A DNA stretch of 60,982 bases from Salinibacillus xinjiangensis (GTDB taxonomy: Bacteria > Bacillota > Bacilli > Bacillales > Alkalibacillaceae). The stretch covers positions 14,675 through 75,656 of the forward strand of contig NZ_WJNH01000016.1 in assembly GCF_009649735.1 (NCBI RefSeq). The letters run 5' to 3'. Every line of letters starts with the position of its first letter. Position 1 is the stretch's first letter. Position numbers and translations under genes: made by a program. Under the pieces are notes generated by a model, which ran no database searches, was not told where the DNA came from, and saw only the letters and a program-made list of their open reading frames with translations. Below are positions 1-7,832 of the stretch, piece by piece.

Positions 1-74
1 GAAAGTTATGATATTTATGGTATATTCCTCTTGAGAGTATGAGTACATTCAAAAAAACAACGGAGGACTACGTA

Positions 75-824
75 ATGAAGAAAATAGGTTTTATGTTATT
101 AATGCTGCTGATGATCACATCATGTGGAAATGAAGACGGAAATGAGACCGAACAAAAAACAGAAGGACAAGAGAAACCAGAAGAAATACAAACTCTAGAT
201 GTTGATTTTCAGGTTCCCGATAAGGCTGATGTGGGTGAAACCATTGAATTAAAAGCAACGGTAACCTATGGGGATGAACAGGTAACAGATGCAAATGATG
301 TCAAAATTGAATACTGGAAGCAAGGACATGAAGATGACAGCACCATGGTGGAGGCGAATCACGTTGGTGAGGGGATATATGCTTCTAAAGTAACGTTTGA
401 AGAAGATGGCGTTTATGAAATGTATGCACATACAACAGCTAGGGATTTACATACGATGCCGAAGAAATCCATATCAGTCGGTGAAGGTGCGCAAAACGAA
501 GAGGATCACGAAGCGGAAGGCCACGACCACTCTGAGCAGGATGAAGGTGTCGCTATTCATTTTGATGCACCTGACACCATCAATGCAGATGAATCTGTCG
601 AATTGATTGCGCATGTAGAAAATGATGGAGAGGGATTAAAAGGTGCGAATGTGCGTTATGAAATCGTGGATACGGATTGGGTTGATACGGAAGAAACAGC
701 TGCTGGTGAGTACACGGGCTCATACTCTTTTAAGGAGGTTGGGAGTTATACGGTTGTGATTCATGTGGAGAATGATGAGGGGATACATGAGCATACGGAG
801 AGGGAGATAGAGATTGGTTCGTGA
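75..824 (+). CDS. Lipoprotein with two YtkA-like domains
   Basis: A predicted 249-residue surface lipoprotein. The start at 75 is chosen because GGAGG lies 9 bases upstream and the protein then opens with a lipoprotein signal peptide (MKKIGFML..., lipobox ITSC, Cys17); the longer frame from 39 lacks a ribosome site. After an acidic linker come two related beta-sandwich segments (about residues 35-135 and 160-249). Both have the pattern of YtkA-like domains: a G-x-Y-x-[AG]-x-[VY]-x-F core followed by a G-x-Y-x-[MV] strand. A His/Asp/Glu-rich linker (HEAEGHDHSEQDEG) joins them and could bind metal. YtkA-family proteins are extracytoplasmic, and some are linked with metal or cytochrome oxidase biogenesis. 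The precise role here is unknown. Confidence 0.8.
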   Translation: MKKIGFMLLMLLMITSCGNEDGNETEQKTEGQEKPEEIQTLDVDFQVPDKADVGETIELKATVTYGDEQVTDANDVKIEYWKQGHEDDSTMVEANHVGEGIYASKVTFEEDGVYEMYAHTTARDLHTMPKKSISVGEGAQNEEDHEAEGHDHSEQDEGVAIHFDAPDTINADESVELIAHVENDGEGLKGANVRYEIVDTDWVDTEETAAGEYTGSYSFKEVGSYTVVIHVENDEGIHEHTEREIEIGS

Positions 825-940
825 CCCTCTTTTTGAATGAGAAAATATCCATCAGGTACGCTTTTAGAGCAACTAAACTCCCCGTTGCGACATTAATAAG
901 GCGGGAAGTTTTAATATTTTAATTAGCAAGAAAGGTTAAT

Positions 941-988
941 GGTCGGGACAATGGACCTGTCCCTCTGACCCATGTCCCTCCGTCCCAT
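941..988. repeat. Palindromic intergenic repeat copy 1 (plus a partial copy)
   Basis: Core GGACCTGTCCC with outer GGGAC and GACCC arms, followed by a partial second right arm (GTCCCTCCGTCCC). It lies just upstream of the TPP riboswitch promoter and occupies the place where a -35 box would sit. Confidence 0.85.
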
Positions 989-992
989 TCTG

Positions 993-1001
993 TGTTATAC
1001 T
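993..1001 (+). promoter_or_regulatory. Extended -10 promoter of the thiamine-precursor operon
   Basis: TGTTATACT is an extended -10 element (TGnTATACT), about 35 bases ahead of the riboswitch. There is no good -35 box because the palindromic repeat fills that position, so recognition through the extended -10 is an inference. Confidence 0.5.
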
Positions 1002-1035
1002 ATTATCAAATGAAAATTTCATAAATTTGTCAGTA

Positions 1036-1119
1036 ACACTAGGGGAGTCACATGTTGACTGAGACGGATATTCCGGACCCTTTGAACCTGATCTGGTTAA
1101 TACCAGCGTAGGGAAGTGG
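1036..1119 (+). ncRNA. TPP riboswitch (THI element)
   Basis: The conserved blocks of the TPP aptamer are visible in order: ACTAGGGGAGT, CTGAGAC, CCTTTGAACCTGAT, CTGGTTAATACCAG and GCGTAGGGAAGTG. It is followed by an intrinsic terminator and the genes of an ABC importer. This is the standard arrangement for transcription attenuation by thiamine pyrophosphate. Confidence 0.96.
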
Positions 1120-1148
1120 TGGATCACAAATATAAGATTAACTTGTAT

Positions 1149-1185
1149 AAAGCCACTTTTCTATCAAAGAAAAGTGGCTTTTTTT
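1149..1185 (+). terminator. Riboswitch expression-platform terminator
   Basis: AAGCCACTTTTCT pairs with AGAAAAGTGGCTT across a 5-base loop and is followed by a run of seven Ts. It sits between the TPP aptamer and the first gene, so it is the regulated terminator of the leader. Confidence 0.93.
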
Positions 1186-1208
1186 ACATAGGGGGGGAAT
1201 CATTTCAA

Positions 1209-1985
1209 ATGAATGATGTGGCTTTAACATTGAAAAATATCGATTTCCGTTATGGACAGAGTGAGAAGGTAAATGAAGCGTTGTTTATTTTTGAAAATCT
1301 ACATCTTTATCTGCGAAAGGGGGAATTTGTAAGCATAATTGGTCCAAGTGGCTCAGGAAAAAGCACCATTTTTCGGTTAATCACGGGTCTTGAACACTCT
1401 GACGCTGGAACGATTTTGATTGATGGCAAGGAGACTGGCAATCGGTTAGGTGAAGTAGGCTATATGCCACAGGAAGATTTACTGATGCCATGGCGCACCA
1501 TCATCGAAAATGCAGCGTTACCTTTAGAGATACAGGGGATGAAAAAGGTGCAAGCGTATCACAAGGTTCGCCCCCTATTAGCGGAAATTGGGCTTGGTGG
1601 CTATGAGGATTACTTCCCGAAAGATTTATCAGGAGGCATGAAACAGCGAGTATCGTTTCTTCGCGCAGCTTTAACGGGGTCTCATGTGTTACTGCTAGAT
1701 GAACCATTTAGTGCACTGGACGCCATCACGAGGATATCCATGCAAGAGTGGCTACTCAAACAGTGGAGAATGCTAGAGAAATCAATATTATTTATTACTC
1801 ATGATGTGAATGAAGCCCTATTTTTATCTGATCGAATCTACGTATTAACGGGTTATCCAAAAAAGCCTATACAAGAAATAACGGTTCCTCTTAACCGGCC
1901 AAGGCAACTGCTGGATTTAAACAAACCGAAGATGTTAGCGCTGAAAGATCAACTTATTGGTCAGTTAAGAGGTGGGTCTAGATGA
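1209..1985 (+). CDS. thiZ: Thiamine-precursor ABC transporter ATPase (ThiZ-like)
   Basis: A 258-residue ATP-binding subunit of a nitrate/taurine/thiamine-precursor type importer. Walker A (GPSGSGKST), the signature LSGGMKQR and Walker B (LLLDEPFSALD) are all present. The start at 1209 is preferred because it follows a G-rich ribosome site downstream of the terminator; the longer frame from 1116 would begin inside the riboswitch. It overlaps the permease gene by 4 bases (ATGA). TPP riboswitch control and the neighbouring NMT1-family binding protein point to uptake of a pyrimidine precursor such as formylaminopyrimidine (ThiXYZ system), though HMP or another precursor cannot be excluded. Confidence 0.88.
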   Translation: MNDVALTLKNIDFRYGQSEKVNEALFIFENLHLYLRKGEFVSIIGPSGSGKSTIFRLITGLEHSDAGTILIDGKETGNRLGEVGYMPQEDLLMPWRTIIENAALPLEIQGMKKVQAYHKVRPLLAEIGLGGYEDYFPKDLSGGMKQRVSFLRAALTGSHVLLLDEPFSALDAITRISMQEWLLKQWRMLEKSILFITHDVNEALFLSDRIYVLTGYPKKPIQEITVPLNRPRQLLDLNKPKMLALKDQLIGQLRGGSR

Positions 1986-2734
1986 AAAAACGAATAGCAA
2001 ATCTATCATCTATCATACTCGTTTTCATCATGTTAATAGGCTGGGAAATAACCGCTAGAATTATTCGTCTACCTTTTGTCTTACCCTCCCCGGTGGAGAT
2101 TTTGATTCGACTTTGGGAGCTAAAGGCGGAATTGGGGTCGACACATCTACCCGCTACCCTTCTCATTATCATGGTCGGTTTAACCATCTCAATCCTATTG
2201 GGAGTAGGCTTAGCCGTTTTGATGAATCTAAGTAAGTCTGTGGAGCGGGCGCTTTACCCGATTATCATCTCCTCACAGACAATCCCAATCATTGCACTTG
2301 CTCCCATTTTTGTCCTTTGGTTTGGTTATTCCATTTGGAGCAAGGTTGTGGTGACTGTTTTGATTACGTTCTTTCCTATTGCGGTGAATACGTTTGACGG
2401 GTTTCTATCCGCTAAGAAGGAGTATAAAGAGTTATTACTGACGATGGGGGCCAGCAAAAAAGATATCTTTTTAAAAGTGAGCATCCCATCTGCTCTTCCT
2501 TATTTTTTCTCAGGGTTAAAGGTAGCCGTCACGTTGAGTGTGATTGGAGCAGCTATTGGGGAATGGTTAGGGGCACAAGCGGGTCTTGGTTATTTTAGCA
2601 GAAGAATGATGACACAATTTGACGGCGCTGGCGTTTTTGCCCCGATTGTCTTGCTGTCACTGATTGGAATTTTATTATTTTTAGTTGTTGTAGGAATGGA
2701 AAAATGGCTATTAAATTGGAGGAATGAAAAATGA
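1982..2734 (+). CDS. thiX: Thiamine-precursor ABC transporter permease (ThiX-like)
   Basis: A 250-residue inner-membrane permease with about six hydrophobic segments. It carries the cytoplasmic EAA loop expected of binding-protein-dependent permeases (around residues 160-180, TMGASKKDIFLKVSIPSALP). It is translationally coupled on both sides through ATGA overlaps with the ATPase and the binding protein, so the three subunits are made together under the TPP riboswitch. Family membership (BPD_transp_1) is clear; the exact substrate is inferred from the riboswitch and the partner genes. Confidence 0.88.
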   Translation: MKKRIANLSSIILVFIMLIGWEITARIIRLPFVLPSPVEILIRLWELKAELGSTHLPATLLIIMVGLTISILLGVGLAVLMNLSKSVERALYPIIISSQTIPIIALAPIFVLWFGYSIWSKVVVTVLITFFPIAVNTFDGFLSAKKEYKELLLTMGASKKDIFLKVSIPSALPYFFSGLKVAVTLSVIGAAIGEWLGAQAGLGYFSRRMMTQFDGAGVFAPIVLLSLIGILLFLVVVGMEKWLLNWRNEK

Positions 2735-3729
2735 AAAAAATGTATTTGTTTTTGATGGCGATTGCTTTGATATTTGTGATGACAGCTTGTTCTGAAAATG
2801 AAGAGGCAGGGGAGAGTGATGAGCTAACGGAAATCGATGTCATGTTGGATTGGTATCCGAATGCTGTACATAGCTTTCTCTATGTCGCACAAGAAAAAGG
2901 GTATTTTGAAGATGAGGGGATTAAGGTGAATATCCAGTATCCAGCTAATGCGACAGACCCCCTAACCTTAGCAGCTGCTGGAAAAGTAACATTAGGTTTC
3001 TATTATCAACCTGATGTTGTGATGGCGAGAGCGAATGAAAATGTGCCTGTGAAAGCAGTTGGTTCTATCGTCCGTTCTCCATTAAATCACGCCGTTGTAC
3101 TTGAAAATAGTGATATACAAAGCCCTAAGGATTTAGAAGGAAAAAACGTTGGCTATCCAGGGATTCCTTTAAACGAGGCCTTAATTCAAACAATGGTAGC
3201 AAGTGATGGGGGAGACCCGGAAAAAGTGGACCTGGTGGATGTAGGTTTTGAATTAGGTTCATCTCTAGTGACTGAGCAAGTGGATGCTGTCATTGGGGCA
3301 TTTGTCAACCATGAGGTTCCCGTCTTGAAGCATGAAGGACACAACACTCGTTATTTCAACCCTGTTGATTATGGTGTTCCTGAATATCATGAACTGATTG
3401 CGGTAACTAGTGATCAAACGTGGGAAGAGAATGAGGAAGAAATCAAAGCATTTTGGCGTGCCGCAACCAAAGGATATGAATTTATGGCAGAAAACCAAGA
3501 TGAGGCACTAAAGATTTTATTAGACAATCAGGAGGAAGAGAATTTTCCATTGGTAGAGGAAGTCGAGGCGGAAAGTATGGAAATCCTTTTACCGAAGATG
3601 GAATCTGAGAACGGATTTGGAAGTCAGGATAAGGATTCATGGCAAGAGACAATCGATTGGTTAAGTGAAGTGGGCTTAATAGAAGAGAAGCCGTCTGTTG
3701 AAGATATTGTTGTAGACGTTGGTGAATAA
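2731..3729 (+). CDS. thiY: Thiamine-precursor substrate-binding lipoprotein (ThiY-like, NMT1 family)
   Basis: A 332-residue binding lipoprotein with signal peptide and lipobox VMTAC (Cys20). The mature part starts with the NMT1/THI5-like pattern (VMLDWYPNAVHSFLYVAQEKG), the fold used to bind thiamine pyrimidines. Later motifs include the GVGYPG-type loop and the ATKGYEFMAENQDEA helix typical of the family. It is the last gene of the operon and ends just before a palindromic repeat. ThiY in Bacillus binds N-formyl-4-amino-5-aminomethyl-2-methylpyrimidine; the same ligand is likely here but not proven by sequence. Confidence 0.87.
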   Translation: MKKMYLFLMAIALIFVMTACSENEEAGESDELTEIDVMLDWYPNAVHSFLYVAQEKGYFEDEGIKVNIQYPANATDPLTLAAAGKVTLGFYYQPDVVMARANENVPVKAVGSIVRSPLNHAVVLENSDIQSPKDLEGKNVGYPGIPLNEALIQTMVASDGGDPEKVDLVDVGFELGSSLVTEQVDAVIGAFVNHEVPVLKHEGHNTRYFNPVDYGVPEYHELIAVTSDQTWEENEEEIKAFWRAATKGYEFMAENQDEALKILLDNQEEENFPLVEEVEAESMEILLPKMESENGFGSQDKDSWQETIDWLSEVGLIEEKPSVEDIVVDVGE

Positions 3730-3748
3730 AGGGATATTGCGGAGATTG

Positions 3749-3777
3749 ATGGGACAGGGACCTGTCCCCCCGTCCCA
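3749..3777. repeat. Palindromic intergenic repeat copy 2
   Basis: GGGAC-arm, GGGACCTGTCCCC core and GTCCC-arm, lying between the convergent ends of the thiamine operon and the minus-strand permease. It could double as a hairpin terminator, but it has no T-run. Confidence 0.9.
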
Positions 3778-3786
3778 CATATCATA

Positions 3787-5214
3787 CTAGAACAGCAGCA
3801 ATGCGCATACCATGGTTATAAGCAGGCCTGTGACAACAGGGATGAAGCTTTTTCGGACGAGGTCGATGACGGATATTTTTGCGAAACCCGCAATGGCGAT
3901 AATGGGGGACCATGCGACAAGTGTGCCACCGCCGACCCAAATGGCGCCAATTTGGCCAATCGAAGCAAGCGTGGTTGGATCCATACCTGTTGAGGCAGCC
4001 AATGCTTCCGAAAGCGACCCGATTAAAGGTAGGGCGGAGAAGCCAGAGCCGTCAAGACCAGAAACCATCCCTAAAATCAGTACGCCTAATGCGGTGAAAA
4101 AGGCGTTGTTTGGAATATAGGCCTGCCCTTCCTGGACTAAGTCGAATAGGAAGGAAGGGGTCGTTTCCGGGTCAGTACCAAAAATTTGTCCGGCTAATTC
4201 GCCGCTTCCGATAAAGAAAAAAGCAGCAACAGGAATTACGAGACCCATGACTTTAAAGGCAAACACGAAGCCATTTACGATATGGTCGCTCACTTCCTGA
4301 AGTGTTTTTTTGTAATCACGGAAAAGGGATATCATAATAATTATGAGAATCGCGGTACCGCCAACAAGGGCAGAACCAGCGCCATCTTCAATGGCAGGTA
4401 CGAGATTTGAAAAGGTTGCAACAATGACGTATGTGACAATGATTAAAAAGATGAATGGAACGAGAAATGCGAAAATGGGACTGTATTTGCCTTTTTTAAC
4501 CTCGGTGTCATCTGCTCGAAGGTTTAAGTCATCGTCTCCGCTATTTTCCCAATCAGTCAGGTTTTGTTTTGCTGGTTTTTTCATGGTTTTGCGAAACATG
4601 AAATAAGCTATAGTTAGGGAAACTGCTCCAGCAATTAGAGACAGAATTAAGGTTTGAATTCCAATAGCACTCGCCTCAAGAGCACTACTACTCGAAGCGG
4701 TTAATTCTGGTGCAACCTTCAGTACGAAGTCGGATGATAGTGCCATACCGTGACCGGCAAGAGAAATCGCAACCGCAGCCCCCATTGGTGCAAGCCCAGC
4801 TCGAATCGCTACTGGAATCAAAAGGGCGCCAATTAGTGGAACGGCTGGTGCTGGCCAGAAGAATAAGGATAAAACATACGTGACGACGACTAGTACCCAA
4901 TAGGCTAAAGTTCCGTTTTTCATGACCTTTTGAAATGGCTGAACCATTTGCTCATCTGCGCCTATTGATTGAATTGATCGCAGAAGAGCTGTCATAATGG
5001 CAATGATCAAGAAGATATTAAACAGCTCAGACGCTGCTGTTAAGTTAGCATTAAAAATAGCTTGAATTCCGTCTAAAAAAGAACCTGTAAAGGCCCATGC
5101 AACGAAAAAACTCATAACTAACGCTGGTACGACCACATTTTGCCTAAATAACATGGTTAGAATAATGAAGAATGTTCCGGCTAAATATAACCAATGAGCT
5201 AAAGTTAAATCCAT
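3787..5214 (-). CDS. Multi-pass permease, ion-transporter (DcuC/GntP-like) type
   Basis: A 475-residue very hydrophobic protein with roughly 11-13 membrane segments and one charged central loop (around residues 215-250, SGDDDLNLRADDTEVKKGK). The two halves share a Gly/Ala-rich re-entrant look (WPAPAVPLIGALLIPVAIRAG early, GLDGSGFSALPLIGSLSEAL late), as in secondary carriers of the ion-transporter superfamily. AAAGGAG lies 11 bases before the start. It is divergent from a flavin disulfide reductase. The substrate cannot be told from the sequence; a carboxylate or other organic anion is the usual cargo for this superfamily. Confidence 0.6.
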   Translation of the reverse strand: MDLTLAHWLYLAGTFFIILTMLFRQNVVVPALVMSFFVAWAFTGSFLDGIQAIFNANLTAASELFNIFLIIAIMTALLRSIQSIGADEQMVQPFQKVMKNGTLAYWVLVVVTYVLSLFFWPAPAVPLIGALLIPVAIRAGLAPMGAAVAISLAGHGMALSSDFVLKVAPELTASSSSALEASAIGIQTLILSLIAGAVSLTIAYFMFRKTMKKPAKQNLTDWENSGDDDLNLRADDTEVKKGKYSPIFAFLVPFIFLIIVTYVIVATFSNLVPAIEDGAGSALVGGTAILIIIMISLFRDYKKTLQEVSDHIVNGFVFAFKVMGLVIPVAAFFFIGSGELAGQIFGTDPETTPSFLFDLVQEGQAYIPNNAFFTALGVLILGMVSGLDGSGFSALPLIGSLSEALAASTGMDPTTLASIGQIGAIWVGGGTLVAWSPIIAIAGFAKISVIDLVRKSFIPVVTGLLITMVCALLLF

Positions 5215-5290
5215 GATGCATCTATCTCCTTTATCTAGGAATATAGAAAACCACGATTATACTATGTGCAATTTAGGCAGGTGTGAGGAG

Positions 5291-5349
5291 GGGACGGGGG
5301 GACAGGTCCCGCGTCCCAGAGGGACAATGGACCTGTCCCCCTGTCCCAC
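5291..5349. repeat. Palindromic intergenic repeat copies 3 and 4 (adjacent, opposite orientation)
   Basis: Two copies sit back to back: one in reverse orientation (GGGACAGGTCCC core) and one forward (GGACCTGTCCCC core). They end only a few bases before the ribosome site of the flavoprotein gene. Confidence 0.9.
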
Positions 5350-5370
5350 TTTTGAAAGGAGGAATGGGGT

Positions 5371-6696
5371 TTGCGTTATGTCATTATTGGTGGTGTGGCT
5401 GCTGGGATGAGTGCGGCGATGGAAATTTTTCGTACAGATTCTTCAGCTGAAATTACGGTGCTTGAACGTGGTGAAGTGTACTCCTATGGGCAATGTGGCT
5501 TGCCTTATGTTGTTGATGGTATCATTCCTTCCATTGATCATGTGATTGCCCGGAGTGTGGAGACATTTAGGGAGAAGTATAAGATTAATGCCAAAGTCAA
5601 TACAGAGGTAACTGACGTGGATGTAGAGCAGCAGCTTGTAAGTGGAATTCATACAGAAACAAAAGAGCCTTTCCAGGTTTCATATGATCGTTTGCTCATT
5701 GCTACGGGGTCTGACCCGATTGTTCCGGAATGGGAAGGAGTTCAACTAGACGGAATTCATACCTTAAAAACACTGCCGGATACGGAAAATATTATGAAGG
5801 ATTTAACGGATGTGAAGCAAGCTACTATTGTTGGTGGGGGATATGTAGGCTTAGAAATGGCCGAAAGCTTTAAAACTCTCGGCAAGGAAGTAAGACTTAT
5901 TCAACGTGGTGAGCAGCTTGCGAACATATTTGATACTGATATGGCAGAATTGATCCATGAAGAAGCTAGCCATCAAGGGATTGAGGTCATTCTGGGGGAG
6001 TCAGTAGAAGGCTTTGCAGGTAATAAGCGGGTGGACACGGTCATCACTGATAAGCAGTCCTATCAAACGGACATGGTATTATTGGCGATTGGAATACGGC
6101 CAAATACAGGCTTTTTAAAAGAGACAGGTATCCATAGGAACAAGCAAGGTGCCATCCATGTGAATGCTTATATGGATACGTCGGTGAAAAATATTTATGC
6201 GGCTGGCGATTGTGCTACCCAATATCATATCGTGAAACAATTGGATGACCATATTCCACTTGGCACGACTTCGAACAAACAAGGGAGAATTGCTGGGGCT
6301 AATATGGCAGGCAATCCTTTAACCTTTAAAGGGATTGTTGGAACGTCTATTGTAAAATTTTTTGATTTAACCTTAGGGCGTGCAGGATTAACCGAAAAAG
6401 AAGCAAAACAATTAAACCTCCCCTATAAAGTGCAGACCACCAAGGCCAATTCACATGCAGGCTATTATCCGGGCCGTGAAACATTGCATATCAAAATCCT
6501 TTTTCATAAAGAAACCAACCAATTACTTGGCGGTCAGGTCATTGGTCAAAAGGGTGTGGACAAACGTATTGATGTGTTAGCCACCGCTTTATACAATCAA
6601 ATGACGGTTCACCAGTTGCTGGATTTAGATCTTGCTTATGCACCACCCTATAATGGCGTTTGGGATCCGGTGCAGCAGATGGCGAGGAAGGTATGA
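5371..6696 (+). CDS. CoA-disulfide reductase / NADH oxidase family flavoprotein
   Basis: A 441-residue FAD- and NAD(P)H-dependent pyridine nucleotide-disulfide oxidoreductase with a single active Cys. The start is TTG at 5371, fixed by GAAAGGAGG 8 bases upstream. N-terminal FAD loop is VIIGGVAAGMSAA; the redox-active Cys42 is in SYGQCGLPYV; a second Rossmann loop (VGGGYVGLEMAE) binds NAD(P)H; and the FAD-binding AAGDCA motif lies near residue 282. The C-terminal dimerisation domain is present, so the length is normal. Such enzymes reduce CoA disulfide, persulfide or oxygen. Without a fused rhodanese domain, the exact substrate is uncertain. Confidence 0.82.
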   Translation: MRYVIIGGVAAGMSAAMEIFRTDSSAEITVLERGEVYSYGQCGLPYVVDGIIPSIDHVIARSVETFREKYKINAKVNTEVTDVDVEQQLVSGIHTETKEPFQVSYDRLLIATGSDPIVPEWEGVQLDGIHTLKTLPDTENIMKDLTDVKQATIVGGGYVGLEMAESFKTLGKEVRLIQRGEQLANIFDTDMAELIHEEASHQGIEVILGESVEGFAGNKRVDTVITDKQSYQTDMVLLAIGIRPNTGFLKETGIHRNKQGAIHVNAYMDTSVKNIYAAGDCATQYHIVKQLDDHIPLGTTSNKQGRIAGANMAGNPLTFKGIVGTSIVKFFDLTLGRAGLTEKEAKQLNLPYKVQTTKANSHAGYYPGRETLHIKILFHKETNQLLGGQVIGQKGVDKRIDVLATALYNQMTVHQLLDLDLAYAPPYNGVWDPVQQMARKV

Positions 6697-7048
6697 GGGG
6701 CTTACTGACTAATGTGAAGGACAAAGTTCATTCGGGGGAGTATGGCGATGTCCGTGAGACGTTGGATCAAGACCAAAAGTCATACAGAGGGCATGCAATG
6801 TCCATGAGAGAGTAATTCAAGGACAAAAACAGCCCTAAAGAAGTAGACTGTGTCCATGAGAGACTCCATCAAGGACAAAGCATCCTTTAGAAGGCAAAAA
6901 AACGTCTTTGAGCATGCTTACGCCATTAAGCAATCTCCCCTAAATCTAACAATCTATAACAGAACATCCCCTCTGAATAATTCCACCTATTCCGGACACG
7001 CTAATGACTGGCAATGCTTATAACATCAATTGTAACGGAGGGTAAACG
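6697..7048. other. Gene-free stretch with three imperfect 50-bp repeats
   Basis: No convincing coding frame. Three related units begin at 6749, 6799 and 6851. Each starts with TGTCC(A/G)TGAGA and ends with TCAAG(G/A)(A/C)C(A)AAA, so the ends can pair (TGTCC with GGACA). A trace of a fourth unit's end (AAGGACAAAG) is seen at 6717-6726. The remainder up to the small gene at 7049 shows nothing else recognisable. Confidence 0.7.
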
Positions 7049-7162
7049 ATGGTTAAGGACTCTTATGCACCGAAGAAAAAAAGAAACCCAGACAAGAAAC
7101 AGCCTGATGACGAGCAAAAACGAGGAAAAGGCAAATCTGGAACTCGTGGAGGAAAGGATTAA
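7049..7162 (+). CDS. Small basic protein, 37 residues
   Basis: A short ORF, MVKDSYAPKKKRNPDKK..., ending GTRGGKD, preceded by GGAGGG 6 bases before the ATG. It is very rich in Lys/Arg, with few hydrophobic residues and no membrane segment. It is followed by a strong bidirectional terminator. Small basic proteins of this look are common in Bacillus sporulation gene sets, but I do not recognise this family and assign no function. Confidence 0.6.
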   Translation: MVKDSYAPKKKRNPDKKQPDDEQKRGKGKSGTRGGKD

Positions 7163-7196
7163 CGTTAATAAGTTTCGGATGCAATGTTGAATAAAA

Positions 7197-7229
7197 AAGG
7201 GGTGCTGTTCAGAACAGCACCCCTTCGTT
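7197..7229. terminator. Bidirectional terminator
   Basis: GGGGTGCTGTTC and GAACAGCACCCC form a 12-bp perfect stem. A-rich sequence precedes it and T-rich sequence follows it, so it can serve the small plus-strand gene and the convergent peroxidase gene. Confidence 0.9.
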
Positions 7230-7230
7230 T

Positions 7231-7707
7231 TTACACTAATTCAGCAATATCCTTCTCGATTTTATGAGGCTCAGTGGTAGGGGCATAGCGTTTAATGACT
7301 GCACCTTGTTTATCCACAAGAAATTTCGTGAAGTTCCATTTTATATTTTTCGATAGGGTCCCTTTTTGCTGATCTTTTAGGAACGTAAATAGGGGATCTG
7401 CATGCTCGCCATTGACATCAGTTTTGGCAAACATAGGGAAGGTTACTCCGTAATTGACCTGACATAATTCTATGGTTTGTTCAATTTGGTCAAATTCTTG
7501 ATTGTTAAACTGGCCACATGGAAAGCCTAAGATTTCTAATCCTCTGTCATGGTACTGATCATAAAGCTCTTGGAGACCCCTGAATTGATCTGTCAATCCG
7601 CATTTGCTAGCTGTATTCACGATGAGTAAAGGCTTCCCTTCATAATCTCTCAGTGATTGTTTCTCGCCATTCGCCTTTTGAACTGTAAAATCGTAAACAG
7701 TTGGCAT
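7231..7707 (-). CDS. Glutathione peroxidase-family thiol peroxidase (BsaA/Gpo-like)
   Basis: A 158-residue thioredoxin-fold peroxidase. The peroxidatic Cys36 is in NTASKCGLT, with conserved Gln66 and the Trp124-Asn125 pair in IKWNFTKFL, giving the C/Q/W/N catalytic set. In Firmicutes these enzymes reduce hydroperoxides with thioredoxin rather than glutathione. The likely resolving residue is Cys82 in IELCQVNYG. It is a single gene with its own good ribosome site (AGGAGG) and the shared terminator downstream. Length is normal for the family. Confidence 0.9.
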   Translation of the reverse strand: MPTVYDFTVQKANGEKQSLRDYEGKPLLIVNTASKCGLTDQFRGLQELYDQYHDRGLEILGFPCGQFNNQEFDQIEQTIELCQVNYGVTFPMFAKTDVNGEHADPLFTFLKDQQKGTLSKNIKWNFTKFLVDKQGAVIKRYAPTTEPHKIEKDIAELV

Positions 7708-7832
7708 CCTAATTTCCTCCTTATGCTAAATCCATTCGCGTGCATCTTTACAATGAATCGTAACATAAACAGTTCATGGTCGTAAGCAAAACGAATAAAG
7801 GATATGGACTACCCCTTACACCAGGCTATTAA

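Noticed and set aside
3482-3778. Minus-strand frame starting MGRGDRSLSHQ
   Set aside because: Its start is inside a palindromic repeat and the rest is antisense to thiY. The GDRS peptide is a translation artefact of the repeat; the same holds for the frame at 27212-27427.
6749-6880. CRISPR array
   Set aside because: Only three imperfect units, units end in self-complementary sequence rather than being separated by unique spacers of constant length, and no cas genes are present.
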